DNA from: VFMC01 sp031404435
Lineage (GTDB): Bacteria > Actinomycetota > Acidimicrobiia > Acidimicrobiales > Ilumatobacteraceae
DNA length: 5,051 nt
Assembly: GCA_031404435.1 (NCBI GenBank)
Contig: JANNHO010000118.1
Span: 1-5,051, forward strand
Direction of reading: 5' to 3'
Shown: positions 1 through 5,051 of the stretch, piece after piece
Layout: every line of letters starts with the position of its first letter
Position numbering within the stretch: position 1 is the first letter of the stretch
Program-made: the position numbers and the translations under genes
The notes under the pieces: model-generated
Seen by the model: only the letters and a program-made list of their open reading frames with translations
Databases searched by the model: none
What the model was told of the DNA's origin: nothing

Positions 1-411
1 ATCGCCGAGAGCTACGCCGAGATGCAGGCCGCCCGGCTGCTCACGCTGCATGCGGCATGGAAGATGGACCAGCTCCACGCCGCCGGAAAGCACTACAGCG
101 ACGCCCGGGTCGAGATCGGGGTGATCAAGTTCTGGGGTGCGAAGGTGCTCTACAACGTGATCGACCGGGCCATCCAGGTGCACGGATCACTCGGCTACAC
201 CACCGACCTGCCGCTGGAGAGCATGTACCGCGCCGCCCGGGCGGCACGCATCTACGACGGACCCGACGAAGTGCACAAGGTTACTGTTGCCCGCCAGGTG
301 CTGAAGCGGTACCGCCCGAGCGACCCGTCGATCGAGCACCTGCCCACGCGGCGCGCCGAGGCGCTGGAGAAGTTCGCCGGCTACCTCGACGACCTCGCTG
401 TCAATCACTGA
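1..411 (+). CDS. Acyl-CoA dehydrogenase, C-terminal part (ACAD10/11-like), 5' truncated by window edge
   Basis: The open frame enters at base 1 and ends at TGA 409-411, giving 136 residues without the true start. It matches the C-terminal four-helix bundle of FAD-dependent acyl-CoA dehydrogenases, which oxidise acyl-CoA to the 2-enoyl-CoA in the cytosol. The visible signature is a VHGSLGYTTDLPLE segment followed by IYDGPDEVH. The first corresponds to the usual QxxGGxGY region, which contacts FAD across the dimer or tetramer. The second replaces the more common IYEGTSEIQ. From memory of the family, a GPDEVH version is typical of the ACAD10/ACAD11 group. The tail after RQVLKRY is about 35 residues longer than the core needs, which is ordinary variation. 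The N-terminal and middle domains and the catalytic glutamate region are outside the window or not identifiable here, so substrate cannot be assigned. The gene converges on the GGDEF-EAL gene. Confidence 0.9.
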   Translation: MAESYAEMQAARLLTLHAAWKMDQLHAAGKHYSDARVEIGVIKFWGAKVLYNVIDRAIQVHGSLGYTTDLPLESMYRAARAARIYDGPDEVHKVTVARQVLKRYRPSDPSIEHLPTRRAEALEKFAGYLDDLAVNH

Positions 412-435
412 GCCCCGTCGCGACCCGCGCCGAGT

Positions 436-476
436 TTCAGCTGCACCGGGGTTCAGCTGCACCGGGGTTCAGGTGC
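436..476. repeat. 16-bp tandem duplication over the 3' end of the GGDEF-EAL gene
   Basis: The unit TTCAGCTGCACCGGGG occurs at 436-451 and again at 452-467. A partial third copy, TTCAGGTGC, lies at 468-476 with one C-to-G change. Read on the minus strand, each copy carries a TGA, so the stop codon of the GGDEF-EAL gene is followed by two further TGA copies spaced 16 bases apart, each in a different frame. The unit contains the palindrome CAGCTG. The repeat looks like a replication-slippage duplication that happened to copy the stop. Confidence 0.85.
438..476. terminator. Possible weak hairpin between convergent genes
   Basis: Two alternative short hairpins can form from the tandem repeat. One pairs CAGCTG 438-443 with CAGCTG 454-459 (10-base loop). 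The other pairs GCACC 459-463 with GGTGC 472-476 (8-base loop). They share base 459, so they largely exclude one another. Stems are only 5-6 bp and neither strand has a T-tract, so this is not a canonical intrinsic terminator. It is listed because it is the only structure in the 57-base gap where both convergent transcripts should end. Confidence 0.2.
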
Positions 477-2571
477 GCTTGGTGCGGGTCGCGAAGACCT
501 CGGCGGCGATCGGTTCGCCGAGCAGGTAGCCCTGCACCATGTCGCAGCCGAGCATCCGCAGGCGGTGCAACTGATCGGCCTGGGTGACCCATTCGGCCAC
601 CACCTGCATCTCCAACGCATGTGCGAGTTGGATGATGGCCCGCACGATCGGATCGTCGTCGCCGTTGTTGCCGAGGCTGCGCGCCACCGTACCGTCGAGC
701 TTGAGCACGTCTGCTTCGCAGTCGCGCAGTGCGGTGAGCGACGACACCCCGACACCGAAATCGTCGAGCGCCAACTGCACCCCGAAGCGGCGCATCGCTT
801 GCAAGCTTCGTGTCGCGGCGCCCTGCGCATCGTTGAGTGTCGACTCGACGAAGTCCATGGTCAGCTGGTGCGGGTTGAGATCGAGCGAGCGCACGATTGC
901 CAGCACACGTTCGACGAAGGTGCCTTCCTGTAGCTGGCGCGACGACACGTTGACGTGCACGCTGAAGGTGCGCTCGACGAGGCCCGCATCGAGCCACGCG
1001 CGCGTGTCGGTGCACGCCTGGCTGATCACCCAGTCACCGATTGGCACGATCGCGCCCGACTCGTTGGCCAGATGCAGGAACTGGGCCGGCAGCAGCCGCC
1101 CGCGGGTGGGATGATCCCAGCGCAACAACGCCTCGGCGCCCACCACTCGGCCGCTGTGGGTGGAGATGATCGGCTGGTAGGCGAGGCGCAGTTCGTCGTT
1201 GGCGAGGGCCCGCTCGAGCTCCGCAGCGAGATCTTTCTGGGAAGCGCCCTCGGCGCGCATCGCTTCGGTGTACATCTCGACGCGTGAGCGCCCGCGGCGC
1301 TTGGCGGTGTACATCGCCGCGTCGGCGTGGCGCAGCACCGTGAGCGCGGCGTCGCTCGACGACACCCCCTCGAGTTGCGCCGACGACATGAGCGCCACGC
1401 CAACACTCACCGTCAAGTCGACCTCGACACCGCGGATCATCATCTTGCCGCTGAGCGCGAGTCGGATCCGTTCGGCCAGCTCCAACGCCGAGTGTTCGTC
1501 GATGCTGCCGTTGCACAGCACCACGAACTCGTCACCGCCGATGCGGGCAATCACATCAGACGGGCGGGTCGCCTGGGCAACACGATTGGCCACCTGGGCC
1601 AGCAACGCGTCGCCGACGTCGTGTCCGGCGTTGTCGTTCACATCTTTGAGCTTGTCGAGGTCGAGGAACAGCAGGGCCACATGGCCACGTGTGCCACGGA
1701 TGCGTTCGAGCGCGTCGGCAGTGTTGCGCAGCAGGAGGATGCGGTTGGGTAGACCGGTGAGACCGTCGTGGGTGGCCTGGCGGAGCAGTTCGCTCTGCAT
1801 GTGGTTACGGGCGGTGACATCGCGCATCACGCCACCCCAGTACTCGATCACCCCACCGTCGTCACGACGGATCACCAGATCGACATCGAGGATGCGTTCC
1901 AATCCGTCGGGCCCGCGGAAGCCGACCTCGCCGGTCCACTGCGACGTGACCGACGACGACAGCAGCTCGCGGGGAAGCTGATCACGGATCGTTTGCAGCA
2001 GACCGCGCACCATCGGATCGCGGATCAGGTCGACCGAGTGGCTCGCGCCGAACAGGATTCGGGCGCCCTCGTTGGTGAACACTGGCGCACCGTTGCGATC
2101 GAGGATGATCACCGCATCGGAGCTTGGTTCGATGACCCCGAGCAAACGGTCGAGCAGCACCCGGCGGCCGATCGAATCGGTGTCGTCGGTGGCCACCCCC
2201 GCATAGCCGTTCACCCGTCCGAGGTCGTCGCGGATGGGGCTGGCATGCACCTTCACCCACAGCAGCCGGCCATCTCGGTGCCACACACGGAACTCGAACG
2301 CGAACGCAGCCTCCGATGCGCTTGCTTGGCTCCATGCCGCTTCGGCGCTGGAGCGGTCGGCAGGGTGCGCATTGGACCACGGTGTGGTGCGCGCCGAGGG
2401 GACCTCGCCGCCGAGCGCCAGGGCCCGGAACGCCAAGTTGGCCGCGACAAGGCGGCCGTCTCGGTCGGTTTCGAAGATTGCAACCGGCAACTGGGTCAAC
2501 GTGTGATCGATGGTGGTTCCAGGGGGTGAACTACGAAGTGAGTTATTTCTCGCCGAGTCAATATCGGTCAC
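469..2571 (-). CDS. PAS-PAS-GGDEF-EAL cyclic-di-GMP turnover protein
   Basis: This 700-residue protein should make and/or break cyclic di-GMP. No signal peptide or membrane helix is visible, so it is expected in the cytosol. Domains: PAS 1 about 22-130 (starts LPVAIFETDRDGR; closes with a PAC-like SPIRDDLGRVNGYAG), PAS 2 about 142-255 (ends GGVMRDVTARN), GGDEF about 262-435, EAL about 445-690. The GGDEF half looks active: GGDEF at 345-349, metal/nucleotide segment DLDKLKDVND at 304-313, and an inhibitory I-site RPSD at 336-339, exactly five residues before GGDEF. The EAL half keeps E480 (EALLRW), N541, D603/D604, K624, E660 and Q680. D573 replaces the usual metal-binding Glu, DDFGTGY reads DDFGVGV, and AEGVE reads AEWVT. 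The GTG start at 2571 is chosen because it overlaps the TGA of the upstream gene and has GGAG six bases before it. The same frame stays open to 3516, but that extension covers the lipoprotein gene and looks like GC-rich shadow sequence. Net activity (cyclase, phosphodiesterase or both) is not decided. Confidence 0.95.
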   Translation of the reverse strand: MTDIDSARNNSLRSSPPGTTIDHTLTQLPVAIFETDRDGRLVAANLAFRALALGGEVPSARTTPWSNAHPADRSSAEAAWSQASASEAAFAFEFRVWHRDGRLLWVKVHASPIRDDLGRVNGYAGVATDDTDSIGRRVLLDRLLGVIEPSSDAVIILDRNGAPVFTNEGARILFGASHSVDLIRDPMVRGLLQTIRDQLPRELLSSSVTSQWTGEVGFRGPDGLERILDVDLVIRRDDGGVIEYWGGVMRDVTARNHMQSELLRQATHDGLTGLPNRILLLRNTADALERIRGTRGHVALLFLDLDKLKDVNDNAGHDVGDALLAQVANRVAQATRPSDVIARIGGDEFVVLCNGSIDEHSALELAERIRLALSGKMMIRGVEVDLTVSVGVALMSSAQLEGVSSSDAALTVLRHADAAMYTAKRRGRSRVEMYTEAMRAEGASQKDLAAELERALANDELRLAYQPIISTHSGRVVGAEALLRWDHPTRGRLLPAQFLHLANESGAIVPIGDWVISQACTDTRAWLDAGLVERTFSVHVNVSSRQLQEGTFVERVLAIVRSLDLNPHQLTMDFVESTLNDAQGAATRSLQAMRRFGVQLALDDFGVGVSSLTALRDCEADVLKLDGTVARSLGNNGDDDPIVRAIIQLAHALEMQVVAEWVTQADQLHRLRMLGCDMVQGYLLGEPIAAEVFATRTKRT

Positions 2572-3293
2572 GCACCGCTCCGACTGTAGGTGCCGGTGAG
2601 CTGAGCGACAGCGAACGTCGAACCCTCGATGGCCGCGAGAAGTTGCGCACCAGGTGAGCCATCGGCCAGTTCGGTCTGTTGCGCAAGGAAGTGGACGCTG
2701 ATCTCGTAGCGGTGTTCGCCCGATGGCGGGCACGGCCCGGTGTAGCCGGGGTTGCCCGAGCCGTTGAGACCGACGATCGCGAACTCGGGAACGACCGCCT
2801 CGCCGAGCGAGGTGGCCAGCGGGTCGAGGCCAGCCAGGGTCCAGTGCACGAACGACGGTGCATCTAGGTCGACCATGCTGATCGCGATCTCGATGGTGCC
2901 GACCGGGGCGGGGGTCCAGTTGAGCTCCGGCGACACGTTGTCGCCGTCGCAGGTGAAGCGGGCATCGATCGCCGCGCCGTCGGCAAACGGGCCAGTGAGG
3001 ACCGATGCGCTGGCCTCGACGGGTGCCGCGCTGTCGACCGGGCTGGAGGGGAACGGGCTGGTGTCGACTGGGCTGGTGTCGATGTCGGCCGTGTCGATGC
3101 CGGCAGTGCCGAAGCCTGGTGCGTCGAGCACCGTGGTCGAGGTGGACGGTACAGACACGCTGGTGTTTTGATTCGGGCGGGCTGGGCGAAGCTCGCGACC
3201 GTCGTTGTTGCAGCCGGCGATCCCGCCGAGCACGCTGATCAGGAGCAATGTCGCCACGCGCACCGTGAAAGAAGAGGCGACCCGCTCGCGCAT
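2568..3293 (-). CDS. PEBP/YbhB-family (Raf kinase inhibitor-like) lipoprotein
   Basis: This 241-residue protein has a lipoprotein signal peptide: basic MRERVASSFTVR, a hydrophobic stretch, then lipobox IAGC with the lipidated Cys at 28. It should be anchored on the outer face of the membrane. Residues 29-97 form a Thr/Ser/Pro/Asp-rich linker. Residues about 98-240 are a phosphatidylethanolamine-binding-protein fold of the bacterial YbhB/YbcL type. Its marks are TCDGDNVSPELNW (114-126), DLDAP (142-146), FVHW with H150, and GYTGPCPPSGEHRY (183-196) with H194. These residues line the anion/ligand pocket in PEBPs. C115 and C188 sit in motifs that often carry Cys and could form a disulfide outside the cell. 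Bacterial YbhB proteins are about 160 residues, so the extra length is the signal and linker. The ligand is unknown, as for most bacterial members. The ATG at 3293 has no Shine-Dalgarno, but a TAGTAT hexamer lies six bases before it. It is first in the unit with the GGDEF-EAL gene. Confidence 0.92.
   Translation of the reverse strand: MRERVASSFTVRVATLLLISVLGGIAGCNNDGRELRPARPNQNTSVSVPSTSTTVLDAPGFGTAGIDTADIDTSPVDTSPFPSSPVDSAAPVEASASVLTGPFADGAAIDARFTCDGDNVSPELNWTPAPVGTIEIAISMVDLDAPSFVHWTLAGLDPLATSLGEAVVPEFAIVGLNGSGNPGYTGPCPPSGEHRYEISVHFLAQQTELADGSPGAQLLAAIEGSTFAVAQLTGTYSRSGA
2578..2581 (-). promoter_or_regulatory. Ribosome binding site deciding the GTG start of the GGDEF-EAL gene
   Basis: On the minus strand, GGAG lies six bases upstream of the GTG at 2571-2569, inside the last codons of the lipoprotein gene. 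With the 4-base GTGA overlap this supports translational coupling, with ribosomes ending the lipoprotein and restarting on the c-di-GMP gene. It is the main reason for choosing this start over upstream in-frame candidates. Confidence 0.65.
3024..3098 (-). repeat. Pentapeptide-period repeat in the lipoprotein linker
   Basis: Residues 66-90 of the lipoprotein read as five units of five residues: IDTAD, IDTSP, VDTSP, FPSSP, VDSAA. The DNA has a matching 15-bp period. The units centred on IDTSP and VDTSP are nearly identical in DNA (plus strand, GGGCTGGTGTCGA repeated), and the outer units have drifted. This suggests growth by in-frame slippage of a flexible cell-surface spacer between the lipid anchor and the PEBP domain. 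Confidence 0.75.
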
Positions 3294-3299
3294 AGCCCA

Positions 3300-3305
3300 A
3301 TACTA
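3300..3305 (-). promoter_or_regulatory. -10-like hexamer for the lipoprotein/GGDEF-EAL unit (leaderless)
   Basis: On the minus strand TAGTAT, matching the actinobacterial TAnnnT -10 pattern, ends six bases before the ATG at 3293. That spacing would put the transcription start at or within a base or two of the ATG, giving a leaderless mRNA, consistent with the absence of a Shine-Dalgarno. No good -35 hexamer is seen at 16-18 bases further upstream. Confidence 0.45.
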
Positions 3306-3378
3306 GAGGTGTCGAGGCGCTCGGCTCGGTGTTTGTGGCAACGGATCTGGCAGGTCGGTCGCGGTGGGCCGTCCCCGG

Positions 3379-3384
3379 TAGCGT
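3379..3384 (+). promoter_or_regulatory. -10-like hexamer for mca (leaderless)
   Basis: TAGCGT fits TAnnnT and ends seven bases before the GTG start of mca at 3392. No Shine-Dalgarno precedes that GTG. The arrangement mirrors that of the divergent lipoprotein gene, but the hexamer is GC-rich and weaker, and no clear -35 is visible. Confidence 0.35.
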
Positions 3385-3391
3385 GGCGGCC

Positions 3392-4318
3392 GTGAGCGAT
3401 CCAGCGTTGTGCATCCTCACGGTGCACGCCCATCCCGACGACGAAGCCTCCAAAGGGGCGCCGACGATGGCGATGTACGGCCAACAGGGTGTTCGCACCG
3501 TGTTGGTGTGCTGCACCGGTGGCGAAGAGGGCGACCTGCAGAACCCGGGCCTGCGCGAGCCCGGCCAGCCGTTTCACGGCCTCACGCCCGAGCAGGAACG
3601 GGCGATGCTCGCCGAGGTTCGACCGGGCGAGCTGCAGCGCTCGGCCGAGGTGATCGGTTTTGACCGCGTGGTCATGCTCGGCTACCGCGACTCGGGCATG
3701 GTCGACACCGAGCCCAATCAGCACCCCAACTCGTTCCACATGGCCCCCCTCGATGAAGCGGTTGGCCGTTTGGTGCAGATCATCCGCACCGAGCGTCCGC
3801 AACTGATCGTCACGTATGGCGACGATCAGAAGGGATACCCGCACCCCGACCACATCAAGGTCCACGACATCTCCATCCCCGCGTTCGAGCGGGCGGGCGA
3901 TCCTGCCTGGTACCCCGAACTCGGCGAGCCGTGGCAGCCAAGCAAGCTGTACTACGCCACCTGGTCGAAGGCTCGCCTGATGGCGGTGCACGAGGGGATG
4001 ATCCGCCTACGTGGTGAATCACCGTTCGACCAGACCTGGCTCGACCGCCCCGATGCCGATTCGCGGATCACCACCAAACTCGACATCGGGCCGTTCCTGT
4101 GGGCCCGGACCGGTGCATTGAAAGCACATGCCACCCAGGTCGACCCCAACGAAAGCTGGTGGTTTGGGCTCGACGATGCGCAGCTGGCCGAGGTGTACCC
4201 CTACGAGGACTGGATCCTGGCCCGCTCGCTGGTCGGCATGCCGGGGCCAGGTGAGTTCGAGCGGGACATGTTCGTCGGCTTGCGCGAGCCGTCGATGGAG
4301 TCCGAGGCGGCGTCGTGA
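3392..4318 (+). CDS. mca: Mycothiol S-conjugate amidase
   Basis: This 308-residue protein is a zinc-dependent amidase of the PIG-L/LmbE deacetylase family. It cleaves mycothiol S-conjugates of electrophiles and antibiotics in the cytosol, yielding a mercapturic acid for export and GlcN-Ins for mycothiol resynthesis. Visible motifs: HAHPDDEASKG (12-22), TGGEEGD (42-48), GYRDSG (97-102), GYPHPDHIKVH (148-158) and LKAHATQVDPN (243-253). By alignment from memory to MshB/Mca, H14, D17 and H154 bind the metal, D16 is the general base, and Y149 and H151 match the catalytic Tyr and His of MshB. Lys21 in the ASKG segment is the Mca-type residue; MshB has Ser there. Length also fits Mca (about 290 residues). 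The GTG at 3392 is chosen because it places HAHPDDE near residue 12, as in Mca; an in-frame ATG at 3329 would add 21 residues with no family similarity. It probably forms an operon with the next gene. Confidence 0.93.
   Translation: MSDPALCILTVHAHPDDEASKGAPTMAMYGQQGVRTVLVCCTGGEEGDLQNPGLREPGQPFHGLTPEQERAMLAEVRPGELQRSAEVIGFDRVVMLGYRDSGMVDTEPNQHPNSFHMAPLDEAVGRLVQIIRTERPQLIVTYGDDQKGYPHPDHIKVHDISIPAFERAGDPAWYPELGEPWQPSKLYYATWSKARLMAVHEGMIRLRGESPFDQTWLDRPDADSRITTKLDIGPFLWARTGALKAHATQVDPNESWWFGLDDAQLAEVYPYEDWILARSLVGMPGPGEFERDMFVGLREPSMESEAAS
4304..4307 (+). promoter_or_regulatory. Ribosome binding site for the SCP2-like gene
   Basis: GAGG lies seven bases upstream of the GTG at 4315, inside the last codons of mca. 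Together with the GTGA overlap it supports re-initiation or coupled translation from mca. Confidence 0.5.
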
Positions 4319-4554
4319 GCGACATCGAGAGCGTGCAGTATCGGGTCGCCTTCGCCAAGAACGACGAGGCGATCGATGGGCCCGATGGCGCCGCTGTGGT
4401 CATCACGATCGGCGCTGTCGACGCCGGGCTCGATCCCACGGTCGCCTACATGCAGGGCAAACTGAAAGCAGCAGGCCATACGGGAGTTCTGTTCACCGTC
4501 CTGCGCAACGGCGAGGCCGCCGCGGCGATCAGCCGGCTCGCATCGCGTCCCTGA
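4315..4554 (+). CDS. Small SCP2-like (sterol carrier protein 2 fold) protein
   Basis: This 79-residue protein begins at a GTG that overlaps the mca stop by four bases (GTGA) and ends at TGA 4552-4554. Residues about 24-62 resemble the end of an SCP2 domain: a beta strand AVVITIG, then LDPTVAYMQGKLKAAGHTG, which fits the SCP2 pattern of a helix carrying G-x-x-D-P and a MQGK(L/I)-x-x-x-G turn. Full SCP2 domains are about 100-120 residues, so this is a short version lacking the first strands and helix of the classical fold. SCP2 proteins bind hydrophobic ligands such as acyl chains and sterols. A related fold forms the C-terminal domain of mycothiol-dependent maleylpyruvate isomerase, which makes the pairing with mca suggestive. 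The ligand and any physical contact with Mca are unknown. No signal peptide or membrane segment is seen. Confidence 0.72.
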   Translation: MSDIESVQYRVAFAKNDEAIDGPDGAAVVITIGAVDAGLDPTVAYMQGKLKAAGHTGVLFTVLRNGEAAAAISRLASRP

Positions 4555-5051
4555 GGGCGCGGTAGCCGATCAGAATGGCGCCGCTGCTGCGGATCAGTTC
4601 GCGGAGCTCGTGGTCGATGGTGACGAGGCGCAGGTCGTCGATCCAGCCTTGTGCTTGCGGGGTGAGGGCGCGGACCTCGGGCGTGTCGATGGTGGGCTGC
4701 ACGTGCACTTCGGTCACGCCGGGCTGAAGGTTGGCGATCGCATGGAACACGCGCTCGCGGCTGCCGGCGCGCCAATCGTGATCGAAGTGGTCGGGGAACA
4801 CCACACCTTCCTCGGCGGCGAGCTTGCGAAACGGGAAGCCGGCCTCGTCGGCGGAGATGGTGGACGGCAACCGGACCGGTAGCCGGAACTCGACCGCGAG
4901 TTCCATGTACACGTCGAAGAACTCCGGCCGCAGCGTGATCGCGGTGAGATGCGGGGCGAGGTGGGTGACGTCGATGCCCCACGCGAGTGCCCGTTCGATC
5001 TGCGCCCGGCACTCGCGCAGCACCTCGGCCGGATCGGCGTGCTCCCACAGG
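4529..5051 (-). CDS. ChbG/YdjC-family carbohydrate deacetylase, C-terminal part, 5' end beyond window
   Basis: The frame is open from the right edge (first complete codon at 5050) to TGA 4531-4529, giving 173 visible residues. A GTG at 5023 lies in frame, but conserved family sequence (LWEHADPAEVLRECRAQIE) runs through it, so the true start lies beyond the window. Family members are metal-dependent deacetylases of N-acetylated sugars, such as chitobiose in E. coli ChbG or sugar-lipids in HpnK. Visible marks are RAQIERALAWGIDVTHLAPH, PEFFDVYMELAVEFRLPVRLP, PGVTEVHVQPTID, and a C-terminal LIGYRALRD, all typical of the branch whose motif is usually TH(L/I)DxHMG. Here the Asp of that motif is Ala. 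The N-terminal DDFG-type metal-binding segment is outside the window. The gene overlaps the SCP2-like gene tail to tail by 26 bases. The substrate is not assigned. Confidence 0.85.
   Translation of the reverse strand, partial: LWEHADPAEVLRECRAQIERALAWGIDVTHLAPHLTAITLRPEFFDVYMELAVEFRLPVRLPSTISADEAGFPFRKLAAEEGVVFPDHFDHDWRAGSRERVFHAIANLQPGVTEVHVQPTIDTPEVRALTPQAQGWIDDLRLVTIDHELRELIRSSGAILIGYRALRDAMRAG

Noticed and set aside
436..476. CRISPR-like array or integration attachment site at the 16-bp repeat
   Set aside because: The copies are directly abutting with no spacers, too short and too few for CRISPR, and there is no tRNA or integrase nearby.
1199..2529. Long plus-strand open frames (about 260 and 253 residues) opposite the GGDEF-EAL gene
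   Set aside because: Their composition is that of antisense readings of GC-rich coding DNA, no family motif is visible, and the minus strand has clear PAS, GGDEF and EAL domains over the same bases.
3329..3391. Upstream ATG start for mca
   Set aside because: It would add 21 residues with no similarity to Mca. The GTG at 3392 gives the expected distance to HAHPDDE.
3294..3391. Riboswitch or structured leader in the divergent gap
   Set aside because: The gap is only 98 bases shared by two genes, and I see no long stem or known riboswitch motif. Leaderless starts explain it better.
2572..3516. N-terminal extension of the GGDEF-EAL frame by about 315 residues, up to an ATG at 3516
   Set aside because: The extension is Arg/His-rich, has no recognisable domain, and covers the well-supported lipoprotein gene and part of mca. 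The GTG at 2571 has a ribosome site and sits right before the first PAS domain.
3239..3991. Minus-strand open frame of about 250 residues opposite mca
   Set aside because: It is antisense to conserved Mca motifs, covers the promoter gap and the start of the lipoprotein gene, and shows no recognisable domain.
4446..5048. Minus-strand frame of about 200 residues in a different frame from the deacetylase
   Set aside because: The product is Arg/Pro/His-rich with no domain, while the overlapping frame has clear ChbG/YdjC family sequence.

Overview
The window is high-GC DNA with tightly packed genes and short intergenic gaps. It encodes a mycothiol S-conjugate amidase (Mca). Mycothiol is essentially confined to Actinomycetota, so the source is very probably an actinobacterium. 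The mix of an ACAD11-like acyl-CoA dehydrogenase, a small SCP2-like protein, a PEBP lipoprotein and GGDEF/EAL signalling would suit an environmental Acidimicrobiia-type lineage, but that finer placement is inference only.

Layout, left to right. (1) Positions 1-411, plus strand: the C-terminal 136 residues of an acyl-CoA dehydrogenase, running in from the left edge. (2) Positions 412-468: a 57-base convergent gap holding a 16-bp tandem duplication that copies the stop codon of the facing gene. (3) Positions 469-3293, minus strand: a two-gene unit. A PEBP/YbhB-family lipoprotein (2568-3293) is followed, through a 4-base GTGA stop/start overlap, by a 700-residue PAS-PAS-GGDEF-EAL cyclic-di-GMP protein (469-2571). 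(4) Positions 3294-3391: a 98-base divergent promoter region. Each flanking gene has a TAnnnT -10-like hexamer 6-7 bases before its start codon and no Shine-Dalgarno, suggesting leaderless transcripts on both sides. (5) Positions 3392-4554, plus strand: mca, followed through another GTGA overlap by a 79-residue SCP2-like protein. (6) Positions 4529-5051, minus strand: the C-terminal part of a ChbG/YdjC-family deacetylase that overlaps the SCP2-like gene tail to tail by 26 bases and leaves the window on the right.

The minus-strand pair joins an exported lipoprotein to a cytosolic c-di-GMP enzyme whose GGDEF half looks fully competent (intact active site and I-site) but whose EAL half has substitutions at otherwise conserved positions. 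The plus-strand pair joins thiol-conjugate detoxification to a lipid-binding-type fold. I see no mobile element, CRISPR array, tRNA or rRNA, and no clear novel multi-gene system. The points worth following up are the two coupled gene pairs, the EAL substitutions, the altered deacetylase motif, and the paired leaderless promoters.
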